From: Lachnospiraceae bacterium
Lineage (GTDB): Bacteria; Bacillota; Clostridia; Lachnospirales; Lachnospiraceae
DNA: 55,413 nucleotides
Assembly: GCA_017460845.1 (NCBI GenBank)
Contig: JAFUAE010000196.1
Location: 1 to 55,413, forward strand
Direction of reading: 5' to 3'
The notes beneath the pieces are model-generated. The model ran no database searches, was not told the DNA's origin, and saw only the letters and a program-made list of their open reading frames with translations. The translations under genes were made by a program, and so were the position numbers. Below are positions 8,674 to 17,300 of the stretch, piece by piece; the first letter of the stretch is position 1; the number at the start of each line of letters is the position of its first letter.

Positions 8674-8742
8674 CTTGCGCGAAAACTTTGCGCAAAGAAA
8701 AGCTGAAAAGCAAGTAATTCATATTTTTGGGAGGTGAAAACC

Positions 8743-8904
8743 GTGGCTAATTCAAAGCGTACCAAAATCACTCTGGCTTGTACCGAGTGCAAACAGCGTA
8801 ACTATTTCCTGACAAAGGAGAAGAAGAACCATCCGGACAGAATGGACGTTAACAAGTATTGCAGATTCTGCAAGAAGCACACACCGCACAAGGAGACAAA
8901 GTAA
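8743..8904 (+). CDS. rpmG: 50S ribosomal protein L33
   Basis: 53 residues, starting at GTG behind GGGAGGTG (8729-8736). The sequence runs [22 protein letters not shown] with C-terminal [16 protein letters not shown], typical of L33. Both cysteine pairs (CTEC and CRFC) are present, so this is the zinc-binding (C+) form. The stop TAA shares its last base with the secE ATG, so the two are translationally coupled. Confidence 0.97.
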   Translation: MANSKRTKITLACTECKQRNYFLTKEKKNHPDRMDVNKYCRFCKKHTPHKETK

Positions 8905-9113
8905 TGGAGTCTGAGGTTCAGAAGGCTTCTTTATTCGAGAGAATCAAAGAGTTTTTCAAGGGCGTAAGATCTGAGTATTCCAAGATCATATTCCCGAATC
9001 AGGAGGATCTCAAGAAGCAGACGGTCGCTGTAATCATTGCGAGTTTCTTTATCAGCCTGCTGATCCTTTTGATCGATACCGTATTTAAGTTCGGACTTGG
9101 ATTCATTCTTTAA
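8904..9113 (+). CDS. secE: Preprotein translocase subunit SecE
   Basis: 69 residues: a charged N-terminal part with the family motif FFKGVRSEYSKIIFPN, followed by a single membrane helix (VAVIIASFFISLLILLID). It is the small essential subunit of the SecYEG channel. Start ATG 8904 overlaps the rpmG stop by one base. A longer in-frame extension upstream lies inside rpmG and is not credible. nusG follows after 19 nt, the standard bacterial order. Confidence 0.96.
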   Translation: MESEVQKASLFERIKEFFKGVRSEYSKIIFPNQEDLKKQTVAVIIASFFISLLILLIDTVFKFGLGFIL

Positions 9114-9132
9114 ACATTAAGGAGTAAATCAG

Positions 9133-9663
9133 ATGGCAGATACCAATTCGGAAGCCAGATGGTATGTCGCACATACATATTCCGGCTATGAGAATAAAGT
9201 AAAAGTCGATATCGAGAAAACCATTGAGAACAGAAATCTGCAGGATCAGATCTTTGAGGTCTCGGTTCCGGTGCAGTCCACTGTAGAACTTAAGAACGGT
9301 GTGGAAAAGAAGATCGATAAAAAGATCTTCCCCGGTTATGTGCTTGTTCATATGATCATGAATGAGGAGACCTGGTATGTCGTCAGAAATACCAGAGGCG
9401 TGACCGGATTTGTGGGACCGGGATCCAAGCCGGTACCGCTTTCCGACGAGGAAGTCGCTATGCTCGGCAGCCGCGAAGAGCAGGATGTGGTGATCAACTT
9501 CTCAGAGGGAGATACCATCGTGGTTGTTTCCGGCGCATGGAAGGATACCGTCGGCGTTATCAAAGCAATCAATCCTTCCAAACGTTCCGTGACGATCAAT
9601 GTCGAAATGTTTGGCAGAGAGACACCTGTTGAATTATCATATGTAGAAGTGAAAAAGCTTTGA
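9133..9663 (+). CDS. nusG: Transcription termination/antitermination protein NusG
   Basis: 176 residues. The N-terminal NGN domain starts [17 protein letters not shown], and [32 protein letters not shown] is the RNA-polymerase-binding core. The C-terminal KOW domain contains [19 protein letters not shown]. NusG binds RNA polymerase and, by the KOW domain, other factors or ribosomal protein S10. The ribosome binding site AAGGAG (9119-9124) is well placed. The gene is followed by the rplK leader. Confidence 0.98.
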   Translation: [176 protein letters not shown]

Positions 9664-9686
9664 TACAGAGCTTTTAACATAAATAT

Positions 9687-9762
9687 TCAGCCTGAGCAAA
9701 ATCATCCTTTCAGGCTGATAAGCAAACAGGTGGGAGGGTGTTAAAACCCCCGCTATTACCAC
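9687..9762 (+). promoter_or_regulatory. rplK-rplA leader with L1-binding site
   Basis: First a perfect 9-bp stem, tcagcctga / tcaggctga (9687-9718). Then comes the element GGTGGGAGGG...CCCCCGCTATTACCAC (about 9729-9762), whose outer GTGG pairs with CCAC. The GTGGGAG and TATTACCAC boxes are the usual Firmicutes L1-binding site before rplK, through which L1 represses its own operon. Confidence 0.75.
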
Positions 9763-9775
9763 AAGGAGGCTAAAT

Positions 9776-10201
9776 ATGGCAAAAAAGGTTACAGGTTACA
9801 TCAAGTTACAGATTCCTGCCGGCAAAGCAACTCCGGCACCGCCCGTAGGTCCGGCTCTCGGACAGCACGGCGTGAACATCGTTGAGTTCACAAAGCAGTT
9901 CAATGCGAAGACCGCAGAGATGGGAGATACAATTATCCCGGTCGTAATCACGGTTTACGCAGACAGAAGCTTCAGCTTCATCACAAAGACACCTCCTGCA
10001 GCAGTTCTTATTAAGAAGGCATGCAAGATCAAGAGCGGATCAGGCGCACCGAACAAGACAAAGGTTGCTACCATCTCCAAGGCTGATCTTCAGAAGATCG
10101 CCGAGACAAAGATGCCGGATCTGAATGCAGCAAGCCTTGAGGCAGCAATGTCGATGATCGCCGGAACATGCAGAAGCATGGGCGTTACTGTTGAGGAATA
10201 A
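9776..10201 (+). CDS. rplK: 50S ribosomal protein L11
   Basis: 141 residues, exact L11 length. It has the N-terminal [33 protein letters not shown] signature (split here as read) and the C-terminal rRNA-binding domain ending [15 protein letters not shown]. It forms part of the GTPase-associated centre with 23S rRNA. The ribosome binding site AAGGAGG sits just after the L1-type leader; rplA follows after 14 nt. Confidence 0.98.
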   Translation: MAKKVTGYIKLQIPAGKATPAPPVGPALGQHGVNIVEFTKQFNAKTAEMGDTIIPVVITVYADRSFSFITKTPPAAVLIKKACKIKSGSGAPNKTKVATISKADLQKIAETKMPDLNAASLEAAMSMIAGTCRSMGVTVEE

Positions 10202-10215
10202 GGAGGGCGCTTGAG

Positions 10216-10911
10216 ATGAAAAGAGGAAAGAAATACCTTGAGAACCTTAAGAAGTTTGATCGTGTCGCAACCTATGACAAGGAAGAGGCAATCAAGATCG
10301 TTAAGGAAAATGCTACTGCAAAGTTTGACGAGACAGTAGAGCTTCATATCAGAACAGGCTGCGACGGACGTAAGGCTGACCAGCAGATCCGTGGATCTGT
10401 AGTCCTTCCGCACGGAACCGGCAAGAAGGTCCGCATCCTTGTATTCGCAAAGGGACCGAAGGCTGATGAGGCTCAGGCAGCAGGTGCAGATTATGTCGGC
10501 GCTGAGGAACTGATCCCGAGAATCCAGAACGAGGGTTGGTTCGAGTATGATGTCGTTGTTGCTACACCGGATATGATGGGCGTTGTCGGACGTCTTGGTA
10601 AGATCCTCGGACCGAAGGGTCTCATGCCGAACCCGAAGGCAGGTACCGTCACCATGGATATCACAAAGGCGATCCACGATATCAAAGCCGGACAGATCGA
10701 GTACAGACTTGACAAGGCAAACATTATCCATGTACCGTTCGGAAAGGCTTCCTTCTCACAGGAGCAGCTTTCAGAGAACTTCCAGACCATCATGGATGCA
10801 GTTAATAAGGCAAGACCTTCAGCAGTTAAGGGTGCGTTCATTAAGAGTGCGGTAGTGACATCTACCATGGGACCTGGTGTACGTCTTAACGTTGCGAAGA
10901 TCACGAACTGA
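10216..10911 (+). CDS. rplA: 50S ribosomal protein L1
   Basis: 231 residues with the L1 landmarks [45 protein letters not shown] and a C-terminal TMGPGVRLN. It binds the L1 stalk of 23S rRNA and, when in excess, the leader of its own operon (9729-9762). The ribosome binding site AAGGAGG overlaps the rplK stop region. The terminator follows 16 nt after the stop. Confidence 0.98.
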   Translation: MKRGKKYLENLKKFDRVATYDKEEAIKIVKENATAKFDETVELHIRTGCDGRKADQQIRGSVVLPHGTGKKVRILVFAKGPKADEAQAAGADYVGAEELIPRIQNEGWFEYDVVVATPDMMGVVGRLGKILGPKGLMPNPKAGTVTMDITKAIHDIKAGQIEYRLDKANIIHVPFGKASFSQEQLSENFQTIMDAVNKARPSAVKGAFIKSAVVTSTMGPGVRLNVAKITN

Positions 10912-10926
10912 TAAAACCGTGTATGA

Positions 10927-10956
10927 CAGCGGCCGGATTTTCCGGCTGCTGTTTTT
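10927..10956 (+). terminator. Terminator after rplA
   Basis: cagcggccgga / tccggctgctg stem (one G-T pair) with a TTT loop, followed by GTTTTT. Confidence 0.9.
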
Positions 10957-10984
10957 AAAGATCGGAAAGTAAAAGAAAACAAGC

Positions 10985-11013
10985 TTGACAAATAGCATCG
11001 GGGATGCTACCAT
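10985..11013 (+). promoter_or_regulatory. Promoter of rplJ-rplL
   Basis: Perfect -35 TTGACA (10985-10990), 17-nt spacer, -10 TACCAT (11008-11013). It lies just before the L10 leader. Confidence 0.75.
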
Positions 11014-11020
11014 GTAAAAG

Positions 11021-11095
11021 CTTAACTGCCGAAGACAGCAGGTGCGCCTTTAAGGCGCGTAAGGACACAGGACGCCTGCCGAGGAAGAAATAACG
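11021..11095 (+). promoter_or_regulatory. L10 (rplJ) leader RNA
   Basis: Contains the conserved boxes CTGCCGAAGACAGCAGGTG and, downstream, GACGCCTGCCGAGG, with a variable GCGCC-TTTAA-GGCGC hairpin between. This is the ribosomal protein L10 leader found before rplJ in Firmicutes, bound by L10(L12)4 for autogenous control. Confidence 0.9.
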
Positions 11096-11128
11096 TCTAT
11101 GATTATTTTCTCCGTGTCTTTTGGCATG

Positions 11129-11159
11129 GAGATTTCTTTATTTCGGAATCTCTATTTTT
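11129..11159 (+). terminator. Attenuator hairpin at the end of the L10 leader
   Basis: gagatt / aatctc stem (11129-11134 with 11147-11152), then ATTTTTC. It is short and U-rich and sits 39 nt before rplJ. It would be the terminator half of the L10-controlled switch. Confidence 0.6.
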
Positions 11160-11197
11160 CGCAGTTTGAGTGAAAAAAACAGGAGGTAACAAAAAGC

Positions 11198-11725
11198 ATG
11201 GCTAAGGTTGAACTTAAACAGCCTATAGTTGATGAGATCAAGAGCGTTATGGACGGCGCACAGTCTGTTATTGCCGTCAAGTACCTTGGTATCAACGTGG
11301 ATGATGATACAAAGCTTCGTAAGGAGCTTCGTGAGAACGGCGTTGTATATAAGGTATACAAGAACACTCTGATCAAGAGAGCTATAGCTGGCACTGAGTT
11401 TGCCGGACTTGAGCCGGATCTTGAAGGTCCTACCGCACTTGCAGTTTCCAAGACAGATGCTACCGCACCTGCAAGAATCGTTGCAAAGTACATGAAGACC
11501 ATTAAGCCGCTCGAGCTCAAAGGCGGTATCGTCGAGGGTACATATTATCCGGCATCACAGATGGATGCGATCGCAGCGATCCCGGGAAGAGAGGAGCTTC
11601 TCTCCAGACTTCTTGGATCACTCCAGTCACCGATCACAAACTTCGCAAGAGTGCTTAACCAGATCGCCGAAAAGAACGGCGAAGGCGCTGCTCCCGCAGC
11701 AGAAGAGGCACCTGCAGCTGAATAA
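11198..11725 (+). CDS. rplJ: 50S ribosomal protein L10
   Basis: 175 residues. The N-terminal rRNA-binding part has [26 protein letters not shown] and [14 protein letters not shown]. The C-terminal helix that holds L7/L12 dimers is followed by an Ala/Glu-rich tail ([13 protein letters not shown]). It is the base of the ribosomal stalk. The ribosome binding site AGGAGG (11181-11186) precedes ATG 11198. Expression is expected to be controlled by the leader at 11021-11159. Confidence 0.97.
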   Translation: MAKVELKQPIVDEIKSVMDGAQSVIAVKYLGINVDDDTKLRKELRENGVVYKVYKNTLIKRAIAGTEFAGLEPDLEGPTALAVSKTDATAPARIVAKYMKTIKPLELKGGIVEGTYYPASQMDAIAAIPGREELLSRLLGSLQSPITNFARVLNQIAEKNGEGAAPAAEEAPAAE

Positions 11726-11790
11726 TTGCAGGATCTGAATCAAAAATGTTTCGGCCGCGGTGCGGCAAGTATTTTCAGGAGGAAATGAAA

Positions 11791-12165
11791 ATGGCAAAGT
11801 TAACAACAGCTGAGTTTATCGAGGCGATTAAGGAGCTCTCTGTTCTTGAGCTTAATGATCTTGTTAAGGCAGTAGAGGAAGAGTTCGGCGTATCTGCAGC
11901 AGCAGGCGTAGTAGTAGCTGGTCCGGCAGCAGGAGCTGCTCCGGCAGAAGAGAAGACAGAGTTCGATGTTGAGCTGACTGATGTCGGCCCGAACAAGATC
12001 AAGATCATCAAGGTCGTTCGTGAGATCACAGGTCTTGGCCTGAAGGAAGCTAAGGATCTCGTTGAGAGCGCTCCGAAGGTTCTCAAAGAGGCTGCTGACA
12101 AGGCTACCGCTGATGACCTTAAGGCTAAGCTTGAGGCTGAAGGCGCTAAGGTTACCCTTAAGTAA
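11791..12165 (+). CDS. rplL: 50S ribosomal protein L7/L12
   Basis: 124 residues, usual L7/L12 size. It has an N-terminal dimerisation helix ([29 protein letters not shown]), an Ala-rich hinge, and the C-terminal domain with [28 protein letters not shown] 11791 is preferred because AGGAGG (11778-11783) lies 7 nt upstream; in-frame starts further up would run through the ribosome binding site. In most bacteria rpoB follows rplL; here a terminator and unrelated genes do. Confidence 0.97.
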   Translation: MAKLTTAEFIEAIKELSVLELNDLVKAVEEEFGVSAAAGVVVAGPAAGAAPAEEKTEFDVELTDVGPNKIKIIKVVREITGLGLKEAKDLVESAPKVLKEAADKATADDLKAKLEAEGAKVTLK

Positions 12166-12195
12166 GCATTTAGCAAATACAAAAGAAATTACAAT

Positions 12196-12252
12196 AACCA
12201 GTAGACGAGTGATATGCTACCCTGGCATATTACCCGGATACTGGTTTTTTTA
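12196..12252 (+). terminator. Terminator after rplL
   Basis: aaccagta (12196-12203) pairs with tactggtt (12239-12246), enclosing an inner stem tgatatgc/ggcatatta. A TTTTTT run follows. It cleanly ends the ribosomal operon. Confidence 0.85.
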
Positions 12253-12278
12253 TTTCTTTCTCCCTTTTCAATTATTTT

Positions 12279-12324
12279 TTGACATGATATATTTATAACT
12301 ATAATGCCTATCGACAAGATAGGC
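12279..12324 (+). promoter_or_regulatory. Promoter and LysR-type dyad upstream of the regulator gene
   Basis: Consensus TTGACA (12279-12284) and TATAAT (12300-12305) are only 15 nt apart, a poor spacing seen in controlled promoters. Abutting the -10 is a perfect palindrome GCCTATC-gacaa-GATAGGC (12306-12324). Its core TATC-N5-GATA fits the T-N11-A form of LysR sites. Placed over the start of transcription, it would suit autorepression of the downstream LysR gene. Confidence 0.55.
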
Positions 12325-12415
12325 AAAACGGGCGTATTGCGTCAGAACTGAATTTGGATAAATATGATGTCGACTATGGCGGAGTATTGAATCAGATATA
12401 GAGAGAATAAAGAAC

Positions 12416-13339
12416 ATGACGATTACTCAGTTAAAATACATTATCGCGGTTGCTTCGTCGTCTTCAATGAATGAAGCAGCAAAGAAACTGTTTATTTCTC
12501 AACCGTCTTTGTCTGCGTCAATAAAGGATCTTGAGTCAGAAATTGGGTTTGATATATATACGAGAAGCAACAGAGGCGTTGCGTTGACGTCAAAAGGGAA
12601 AGAATTCATTGGATATGCCAGACAGGTTGTAATGCAGTACGAACTGATGGAAAACAAGTACATTAACGGTGGTGAACAAAAAAAGCACTTCTCGGTTTCG
12701 TCCCAGCATTATGCATTTGCCGTTGATGCATTTGCCAAGATGGTACAGCTGTTCGGAATGGCCGAATATGAATTTGCCTTTTATGAGACAAAAACATATG
12801 AGGTCATCCAGGATGTAAAGAATTTTAAGAGTGAGATCGGTATCTTATATGTCAATGAATTTAACAGAAAAGTGTTCAAAAAGCTGTTCAGCGATTTTGA
12901 TCTGGAGTTTCATCCTATTGTAGATTGTGATGCCTATGTATATATGTGGAAAGAGCATCCATTGGCACATAAAACAATGGTATCGATGGAGGAACTGGTG
13001 GATTATCCCTGTCTGTCTTTTGAACAGGGAGATAATAATTCGTTCTATTTTTCTGAAGAGATGATTTCAACATATCAGTATAAACAGCTTATCAAGATAA
13101 GCGACAGAGCAACCGGGCTTAATCTGATGAAAGGTCTGCAAGGCTATACCATTTGTTCGGGGATATTGTGTGAGGAGTTGAACGGAGATGATTTTACGGC
13201 AGTCAAGCTGAAAGAAAATGAAAGGATGACTGTGGGATATGTTTTGAGAAAAAATCTTAAAGTGAGTAAACTTGCCGAGATCTATCTTGAAAAGATACAG
13301 GAATATATAAGTAAAAGAGAGATTCAGAAAATGGGATAA
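12416..13339 (+). CDS. LysR-family transcriptional regulator
   Basis: 307 residues. The N-terminal winged helix-turn-helix is clear (MTITQLKYIIAVAS, then NEAAKKLFISQPSLSASIKDLE, then TRSNRGVALTSKG). The remaining ~220 residues form the two-lobed effector domain. It is on the same strand as the sulfur/PLP gene set, not divergent, and is separated from it by its own terminator (13361). It is the obvious candidate controller of 13478-23586. Its effector is unknown; LysR proteins beside sulfur amino acid genes often sense cysteine or methionine precursors. Codons and bases are AT-richer than in the ribosomal genes just upstream. Confidence 0.92.
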   Translation: MTITQLKYIIAVASSSSMNEAAKKLFISQPSLSASIKDLESEIGFDIYTRSNRGVALTSKGKEFIGYARQVVMQYELMENKYINGGEQKKHFSVSSQHYAFAVDAFAKMVQLFGMAEYEFAFYETKTYEVIQDVKNFKSEIGILYVNEFNRKVFKKLFSDFDLEFHPIVDCDAYVYMWKEHPLAHKTMVSMEELVDYPCLSFEQGDNNSFYFSEEMISTYQYKQLIKISDRATGLNLMKGLQGYTICSGILCEELNGDDFTAVKLKENERMTVGYVLRKNLKVSKLAEIYLEKIQEYISKREIQKMG

Positions 13340-13360
13340 ACTGTATTTTGATAATCCATA

Positions 13361-13405
13361 ACAGAGCCGGTTATAGGAACGTGCTATAACCGGCTCTGTT
13401 TTTTA
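13361..13405 (+). terminator. Strong terminator after the LysR gene
   Basis: Perfect 16-bp stem (13361-13376 with 13384-13399; acagagccggttatag at its left arm), 7-nt loop, then TTTTTTATAT. It insulates the regulator from the operon it probably controls. Confidence 0.95.
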
Positions 13406-13410
13406 TATAT

Positions 13411-13455
13411 TATCCTTTATTGGATAAAAAGAGTAAGATGCTTTCCAGTTAGAAT
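13411..13455 (+). promoter_or_regulatory. Possible activator site and promoter of the sulfur/PLP operon
   Basis: A dyad TATCC-tttatt-GGATA (13411-13426) lies upstream of a -10-like TAGAAT (13450-13455) that has no recognisable -35. The dyad centre would be about 43 bp before a start near 13462, where LysR proteins contact RNA polymerase. The TATC/GATA half sites resemble those at 12309-12321. Inferred only. Confidence 0.35.
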
Positions 13456-13477
13456 TTTAACCAGAGAGGCAGATAAA

Positions 13478-14620
13478 ATGGAATTATCGGTAGAAAGTCG
13501 ATGTATACACTTATTGAATGATAATAAGTCAGATCGATATGGATCAATCAGTTTCCCTATATATCAGACGGCAACTTTTGCACATCCCGGAATCGGACAA
13601 AGTACAGGATATGATTATTCAAGAGTGCAGAATCCGACAAGGGAGCAGTTGGAGAAAATAGTTGCTTCTCTGGAATGCGGGACGGATGCAATTGCATTTT
13701 CTTCAGGGATGGCAGCTCTGCTTACAATCATGGAACTGTTCAAACCGGGAGATCACATATTGGTTGATTCAGACCTTTACGGTGGTTCTGCCAGGTTATT
13801 CAAGACGATCAGTGAGAAGAACGGAATTTCAGTAACAGCGACGGATTTCAGCAAAGATAATATTGAAAGTGCGATAACAAAAGATACAAAAGCATTTTTT
13901 GTCGAGACACCTACCAATCCGATGATGAATATTACAGACATCAGGGCAGCGGCTGATATCGCACATAGTATTGCCGCTCTTATGATCGTGGATAATACGT
14001 TTTTATCTCCTTATCTGCAGAATCCTCTTCTTCTTGGAGCGGACATCGTTATGCATAGCGGGACAAAATATCTGGCCGGTCATAATGATACGCTTGCCGG
14101 TTTCGCAGTGGTTAAGAGCAGTAAGCTGAGTGATCAACTGAGAAACATATATAAGACGATTGGTACAAATTTGGCTCCATTTGACAGTTGGCTGGTTCTG
14201 AGAGGTATTCAGACTCTGGCAGTAAGAATGGACAGAGCACAGGAGAATGCCCGGAAAATAGCGGAATTTCTTCAAAATCATCCTAAGATCGAAAAGGTAT
14301 ATTATCCGGGACTGAAATCTCACAGAGGATATGAGATTCAGAAGAAACAGGCAAAAGGCGCCGGAGCAATGCTCACATTCAATGTGGATTCGTATGAAAG
14401 CGTGAAAAAAATGCTGAGTAATATCAGAGTGATTCAGTTTGCGGAGAGTCTTGGCGGAACAGAAAGCTTACTTACATATCCATTGACTCAGACACATGCC
14501 GATGTGGATAGAAACGTTCTTGCAATCAACGGTATTACAGAGACGACGCTTCGGTTATCCGTCGGAATAGAAAATGTAAACGACTTAATCGAAGATTTAG
14601 ATCAGGCGCTCTCTTTGTAG
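13478..14620 (+). CDS. PLP-dependent trans-sulfuration enzyme (MetB/MetC/MccB family)
   Basis: 380 residues, the usual length of the Cys/Met-metabolism PLP family. Visible landmarks are YDYSRVQNPTREQLE near 45, SSGMAALL near 75, DLYGGSARLF near 105, ETPTNPMM near 150 and the PLP-lysine segment HSGTKYLAGHNDTLAG near 200. Members are cystathionine gamma-synthase, gamma- or beta-lyases, or homocysteine/cysteine synthases; motifs alone do not separate them. The YGG at the active-site tyrosine lacks the Cys of classic methionine gamma-lyases. It is first gene of the operon, with AGAGAGG as ribosome binding site, and is followed 39 nt later by a second C-S bond enzyme. Confidence 0.9.
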   Translation: MELSVESRCIHLLNDNKSDRYGSISFPIYQTATFAHPGIGQSTGYDYSRVQNPTREQLEKIVASLECGTDAIAFSSGMAALLTIMELFKPGDHILVDSDLYGGSARLFKTISEKNGISVTATDFSKDNIESAITKDTKAFFVETPTNPMMNITDIRAAADIAHSIAALMIVDNTFLSPYLQNPLLLGADIVMHSGTKYLAGHNDTLAGFAVVKSSKLSDQLRNIYKTIGTNLAPFDSWLVLRGIQTLAVRMDRAQENARKIAEFLQNHPKIEKVYYPGLKSHRGYEIQKKQAKGAGAMLTFNVDSYESVKKMLSNIRVIQFAESLGGTESLLTYPLTQTHADVDRNVLAINGITETTLRLSVGIENVNDLIEDLDQALSL

Positions 14621-14659
14621 GCCGGTTTCAGAATCTTTAAGCATGGAGAGATACAGGAA

Positions 14660-15865
14660 ATGTTTGAGAGAAATCTGGATTTTGACAAAATAATAGAGAG
14701 AAGAAATACGGATAGCCTGAAATATGATTTCGCTGTAAAGAGACATCGACCGGCAGACGTGCTTCCCCTGTGGGTTGCCGAGATGGATTTCAGGATCTCA
14801 TCATATATCCAGGATGCGTTAGTTAAACAGGTCGAACATGGAATATACGGTTATACGGACACCCTGGATGATTACTATGAGTCAGTGCATGGCTGGTTTC
14901 TGAGACACCATAATTTTGACATAAAAGAGGAATGGATCATAAAAACACCAGGTATTGTCTATGCATTGGGAATGGCAGTCCAGGCATATACGAATGTTGG
15001 CGAAGCAGTGATTATTCAACAGCCGGTATATTACCCATTCAGTGAAGTTGTCAGATACAACGGGAGAAGGCTGCTCAGCAATAATCTGGTCTATGATCCT
15101 GTAAATAATAGATATGTCATAGATTTTGTTGATTTTGAGCAGAAAGTTGAAAGTGAAAATGTGAAACTGTTTCTTTTCTGCAGTCCTCACAATCCGGTTG
15201 GCAGAGCCTGGGATAAAGAGGAATTAGCTCAGCTGCTGGAAATATGCAGGAGACATGGCGTCATCATCTTCAGTGATGAGATACACTGCGATTTTGTCTG
15301 GGAGAAAAAACACATCGTATTAGCCTCAATTGCCCAGGATTATCAGGATCACATCATAACAGCTACTTCTCCAAGCAAGACCTTTAACATTCCGGGTTTA
15401 CAGGTAAGTAATATCATTATTCCGGGGACAGAATTGCGCAAGGTATTTCAGAATGCTGTGAATGCCTCCGGATATAGCCAGTTGAATGCTGTGGGCCTGA
15501 TTGCAACGAAAGCAGCTTATGCATACGCAGAGGAATGGCATGCGGCAGTATCGGAGTATATCAGGTCAAATATTGCCTTCATGCGTGCTTATTTAAAGGA
15601 ATATCTTCCAATGCTCAATATGGTTGAAGTGGAAGCAACTTATTTGCCCTGGGTAGATTGTTCAGGGTTGGGATTATCTGACAGGCAATTGGATGAATTG
15701 ATAATAAAGGAAGCACACTTATGGCTTGATCCGGGACACATTTTCGGAGAAGGCGGACACGGATATCAGAGATTTAATGCAGCATGTCCAAAAAGTGTTT
15801 TACTTCAGGCTTTAAGTCAATTGAGGGAAGCTATCGAAAAGACAGAGGCAGGAAATGAAAAATAG
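14660..15865 (+). CDS. MalY/PatB-type aminotransferase-fold C-S lyase
   Basis: 401 residues of the MalY/PatB branch of fold-type I PLP enzymes. The start NLDFDKIIERRNTDSLKYD and LPLWVAEMDF are diagnostic of this branch. Further marks are HNPVGRAWDKEEL, FSDEIHCDFVW and the PLP-lysine segment TSPSKTFNIPGLQ. Such enzymes cleave cystathionine and other cysteine-S-conjugates to a thiol, pyruvate and ammonia. Its 3' end overlaps the next start by 11 nt, so translation is coupled. Having both this and a MetB-family enzyme in one operon suggests handling of thioether amino acids rather than plain methionine synthesis, for which one would be enough. Confidence 0.9.
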   Translation: MFERNLDFDKIIERRNTDSLKYDFAVKRHRPADVLPLWVAEMDFRISSYIQDALVKQVEHGIYGYTDTLDDYYESVHGWFLRHHNFDIKEEWIIKTPGIVYALGMAVQAYTNVGEAVIIQQPVYYPFSEVVRYNGRRLLSNNLVYDPVNNRYVIDFVDFEQKVESENVKLFLFCSPHNPVGRAWDKEELAQLLEICRRHGVIIFSDEIHCDFVWEKKHIVLASIAQDYQDHIITATSPSKTFNIPGLQVSNIIIPGTELRKVFQNAVNASGYSQLNAVGLIATKAAYAYAEEWHAAVSEYIRSNIAFMRAYLKEYLPMLNMVEVEATYLPWVDCSGLGLSDRQLDELIIKEAHLWLDPGHIFGEGGHGYQRFNAACPKSVLLQALSQLREAIEKTEAGNEK

Positions 15866-17300
15866 AAAAATGGGTGAACATTTCTTTGCAGTAGGAAAGA
15901 AATATAAGAGAGTGGCGCCTGAAAGCGCGGAAGAATATAAAAGAGTTGCATTAAAGGTAGTCAACAGCCTGAAAGATATTGAGTTTTCAATTGATGGCGG
16001 TCTCTACTTTGATACCGGAATCGGTGATAAGTATCTGGCGTTAAACAGGCCGAATCTTGCGAAATATGGTCCGGGGCAGAGACCAAAGGAGATGCTGGAT
16101 TTCAGCCTGTATGGAGGGACGAGCGGAATCGTATACTATCTGCTCAAGGCATATGAGCTGTCAGGTGAGGAAATTTTCCTTGAGAAAGCCAGAAAAAGTC
16201 TTGTTCTGATATGTAAGGATTATAAATCAATCTTCACATATGAGCATGTGAGTATTCCGGAAGCAAAGAATGGCTATTACTTTGGAATCGGTGGTGTCGG
16301 CGGAGTCCTGCTGGAAGCAGATGCGGTGCTTGGTGATCCTTTATATAAAAAGACCATTGAAGAGATGATCGATTATATGAATGAAACCAGGATTTCTACA
16401 GAGGACGGTATCTATTGGGGACACCAGTTGGGACTGATCGGTGATCCGGGAGTGATCATTTTCCTCTTGAGAGCATACAGGAGATATGGAAATGAACTGG
16501 CGCTGTCTTTGGCAAAGCAGGCAGGTGACTATATAGCGACATATCGTGAAGAGACGGAATATGGTTTTAAATATGATACCAGGCCTTTGTATGGAAATAA
16601 CTGCCCGAATTTTGTATATGGACCTTCCGGAACGGCTTATGCGATCACACAACTCTATATAGAGACAGGGAAGGAGAGCTACCTTACCATCGCAAAAGAA
16701 CTGGCTGAATATCTTATGAATATTGCCGTTGATCAGCCGGAAGGAAAGCTCATTCCATATATGTTGGATACGGATGACACTATTTTTTACATTAATGCTT
16801 GTCATGGACCGGGTGGAACAGGAAGATTTTTCTACAGTCTGTATAAAGCGACAGGAGAAGAAAAGTATCATTCTTTCTCTTTGGAATTATATAAAGGTAT
16901 GATTTCAAACGGGGCGCCAACGACCCAAAGCAAAACTTTGTGGAATAATGTGACATACTGCTGTGGTACAGCGGGAATTCTTCATTATCTGATCTCATTA
17001 TATCTTACCGAAAAAGAGGAACAATACCTTGAATTAGCCAAAGTGTGCGGAGAGATTATTTTGGGTGAAATGGAAGAAGATGAAGAGGAAGTATACTGGC
17101 CGACAGCTTTTGCAAGAATCGATCCGGATACGATAGATATCAAGGCTGGTTATTATGACGGAAGCACAGGCATTGCGGTATCTCTTATTGAACTCTACCT
17201 GTTGCTGGAAGGAAAATATCATTTCCGCAGGCTTCCGGATGATCCTTTCCCTGAGATTATGGAACAGAGCCGGGAAAGAGAACAGAGAGGCGAAGAGTAA
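15855..17300 (+). CDS. LanC-like (lanthionine synthetase C fold) protein with altered zinc site
   Basis: 481 residues. Seven GxxG-type repeats typical of the LanC alpha/alpha-toroid can be read: SLYGGTSGI (about 84-92), FGIGGVGG (143-150), GHQLGLIGDPG (189-199), YGPSGTAYAI (255-264), CHGPGGTG (316-323), CCGTAGIL (369-376) and YDGSTGIA (434-441). LanC cyclases bind zinc by Cys, Cys and His in WCxG and CHG motifs. Here the matching places are Cys316, Cys369 and Cys370, so the ligand His is replaced by Cys. Tyr255 stands where the catalytic His of NisC is expected. No lanthipeptide precursor, dehydratase or exporter is nearby, so a small-molecule thiol substrate is more likely than peptide cyclisation. 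Start overlaps the upstream gene. Confidence 0.8.
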   Translation: MKNRKMGEHFFAVGKKYKRVAPESAEEYKRVALKVVNSLKDIEFSIDGGLYFDTGIGDKYLALNRPNLAKYGPGQRPKEMLDFSLYGGTSGIVYYLLKAYELSGEEIFLEKARKSLVLICKDYKSIFTYEHVSIPEAKNGYYFGIGGVGGVLLEADAVLGDPLYKKTIEEMIDYMNETRISTEDGIYWGHQLGLIGDPGVIIFLLRAYRRYGNELALSLAKQAGDYIATYREETEYGFKYDTRPLYGNNCPNFVYGPSGTAYAITQLYIETGKESYLTIAKELAEYLMNIAVDQPEGKLIPYMLDTDDTIFYINACHGPGGTGRFFYSLYKATGEEKYHSFSLELYKGMISNGAPTTQSKTLWNNVTYCCGTAGILHYLISLYLTEKEEQYLELAKVCGEIILGEMEEDEEEVYWPTAFARIDPDTIDIKAGYYDGSTGIAVSLIELYLLLEGKYHFRRLPDDPFPEIMEQSREREQRGEE

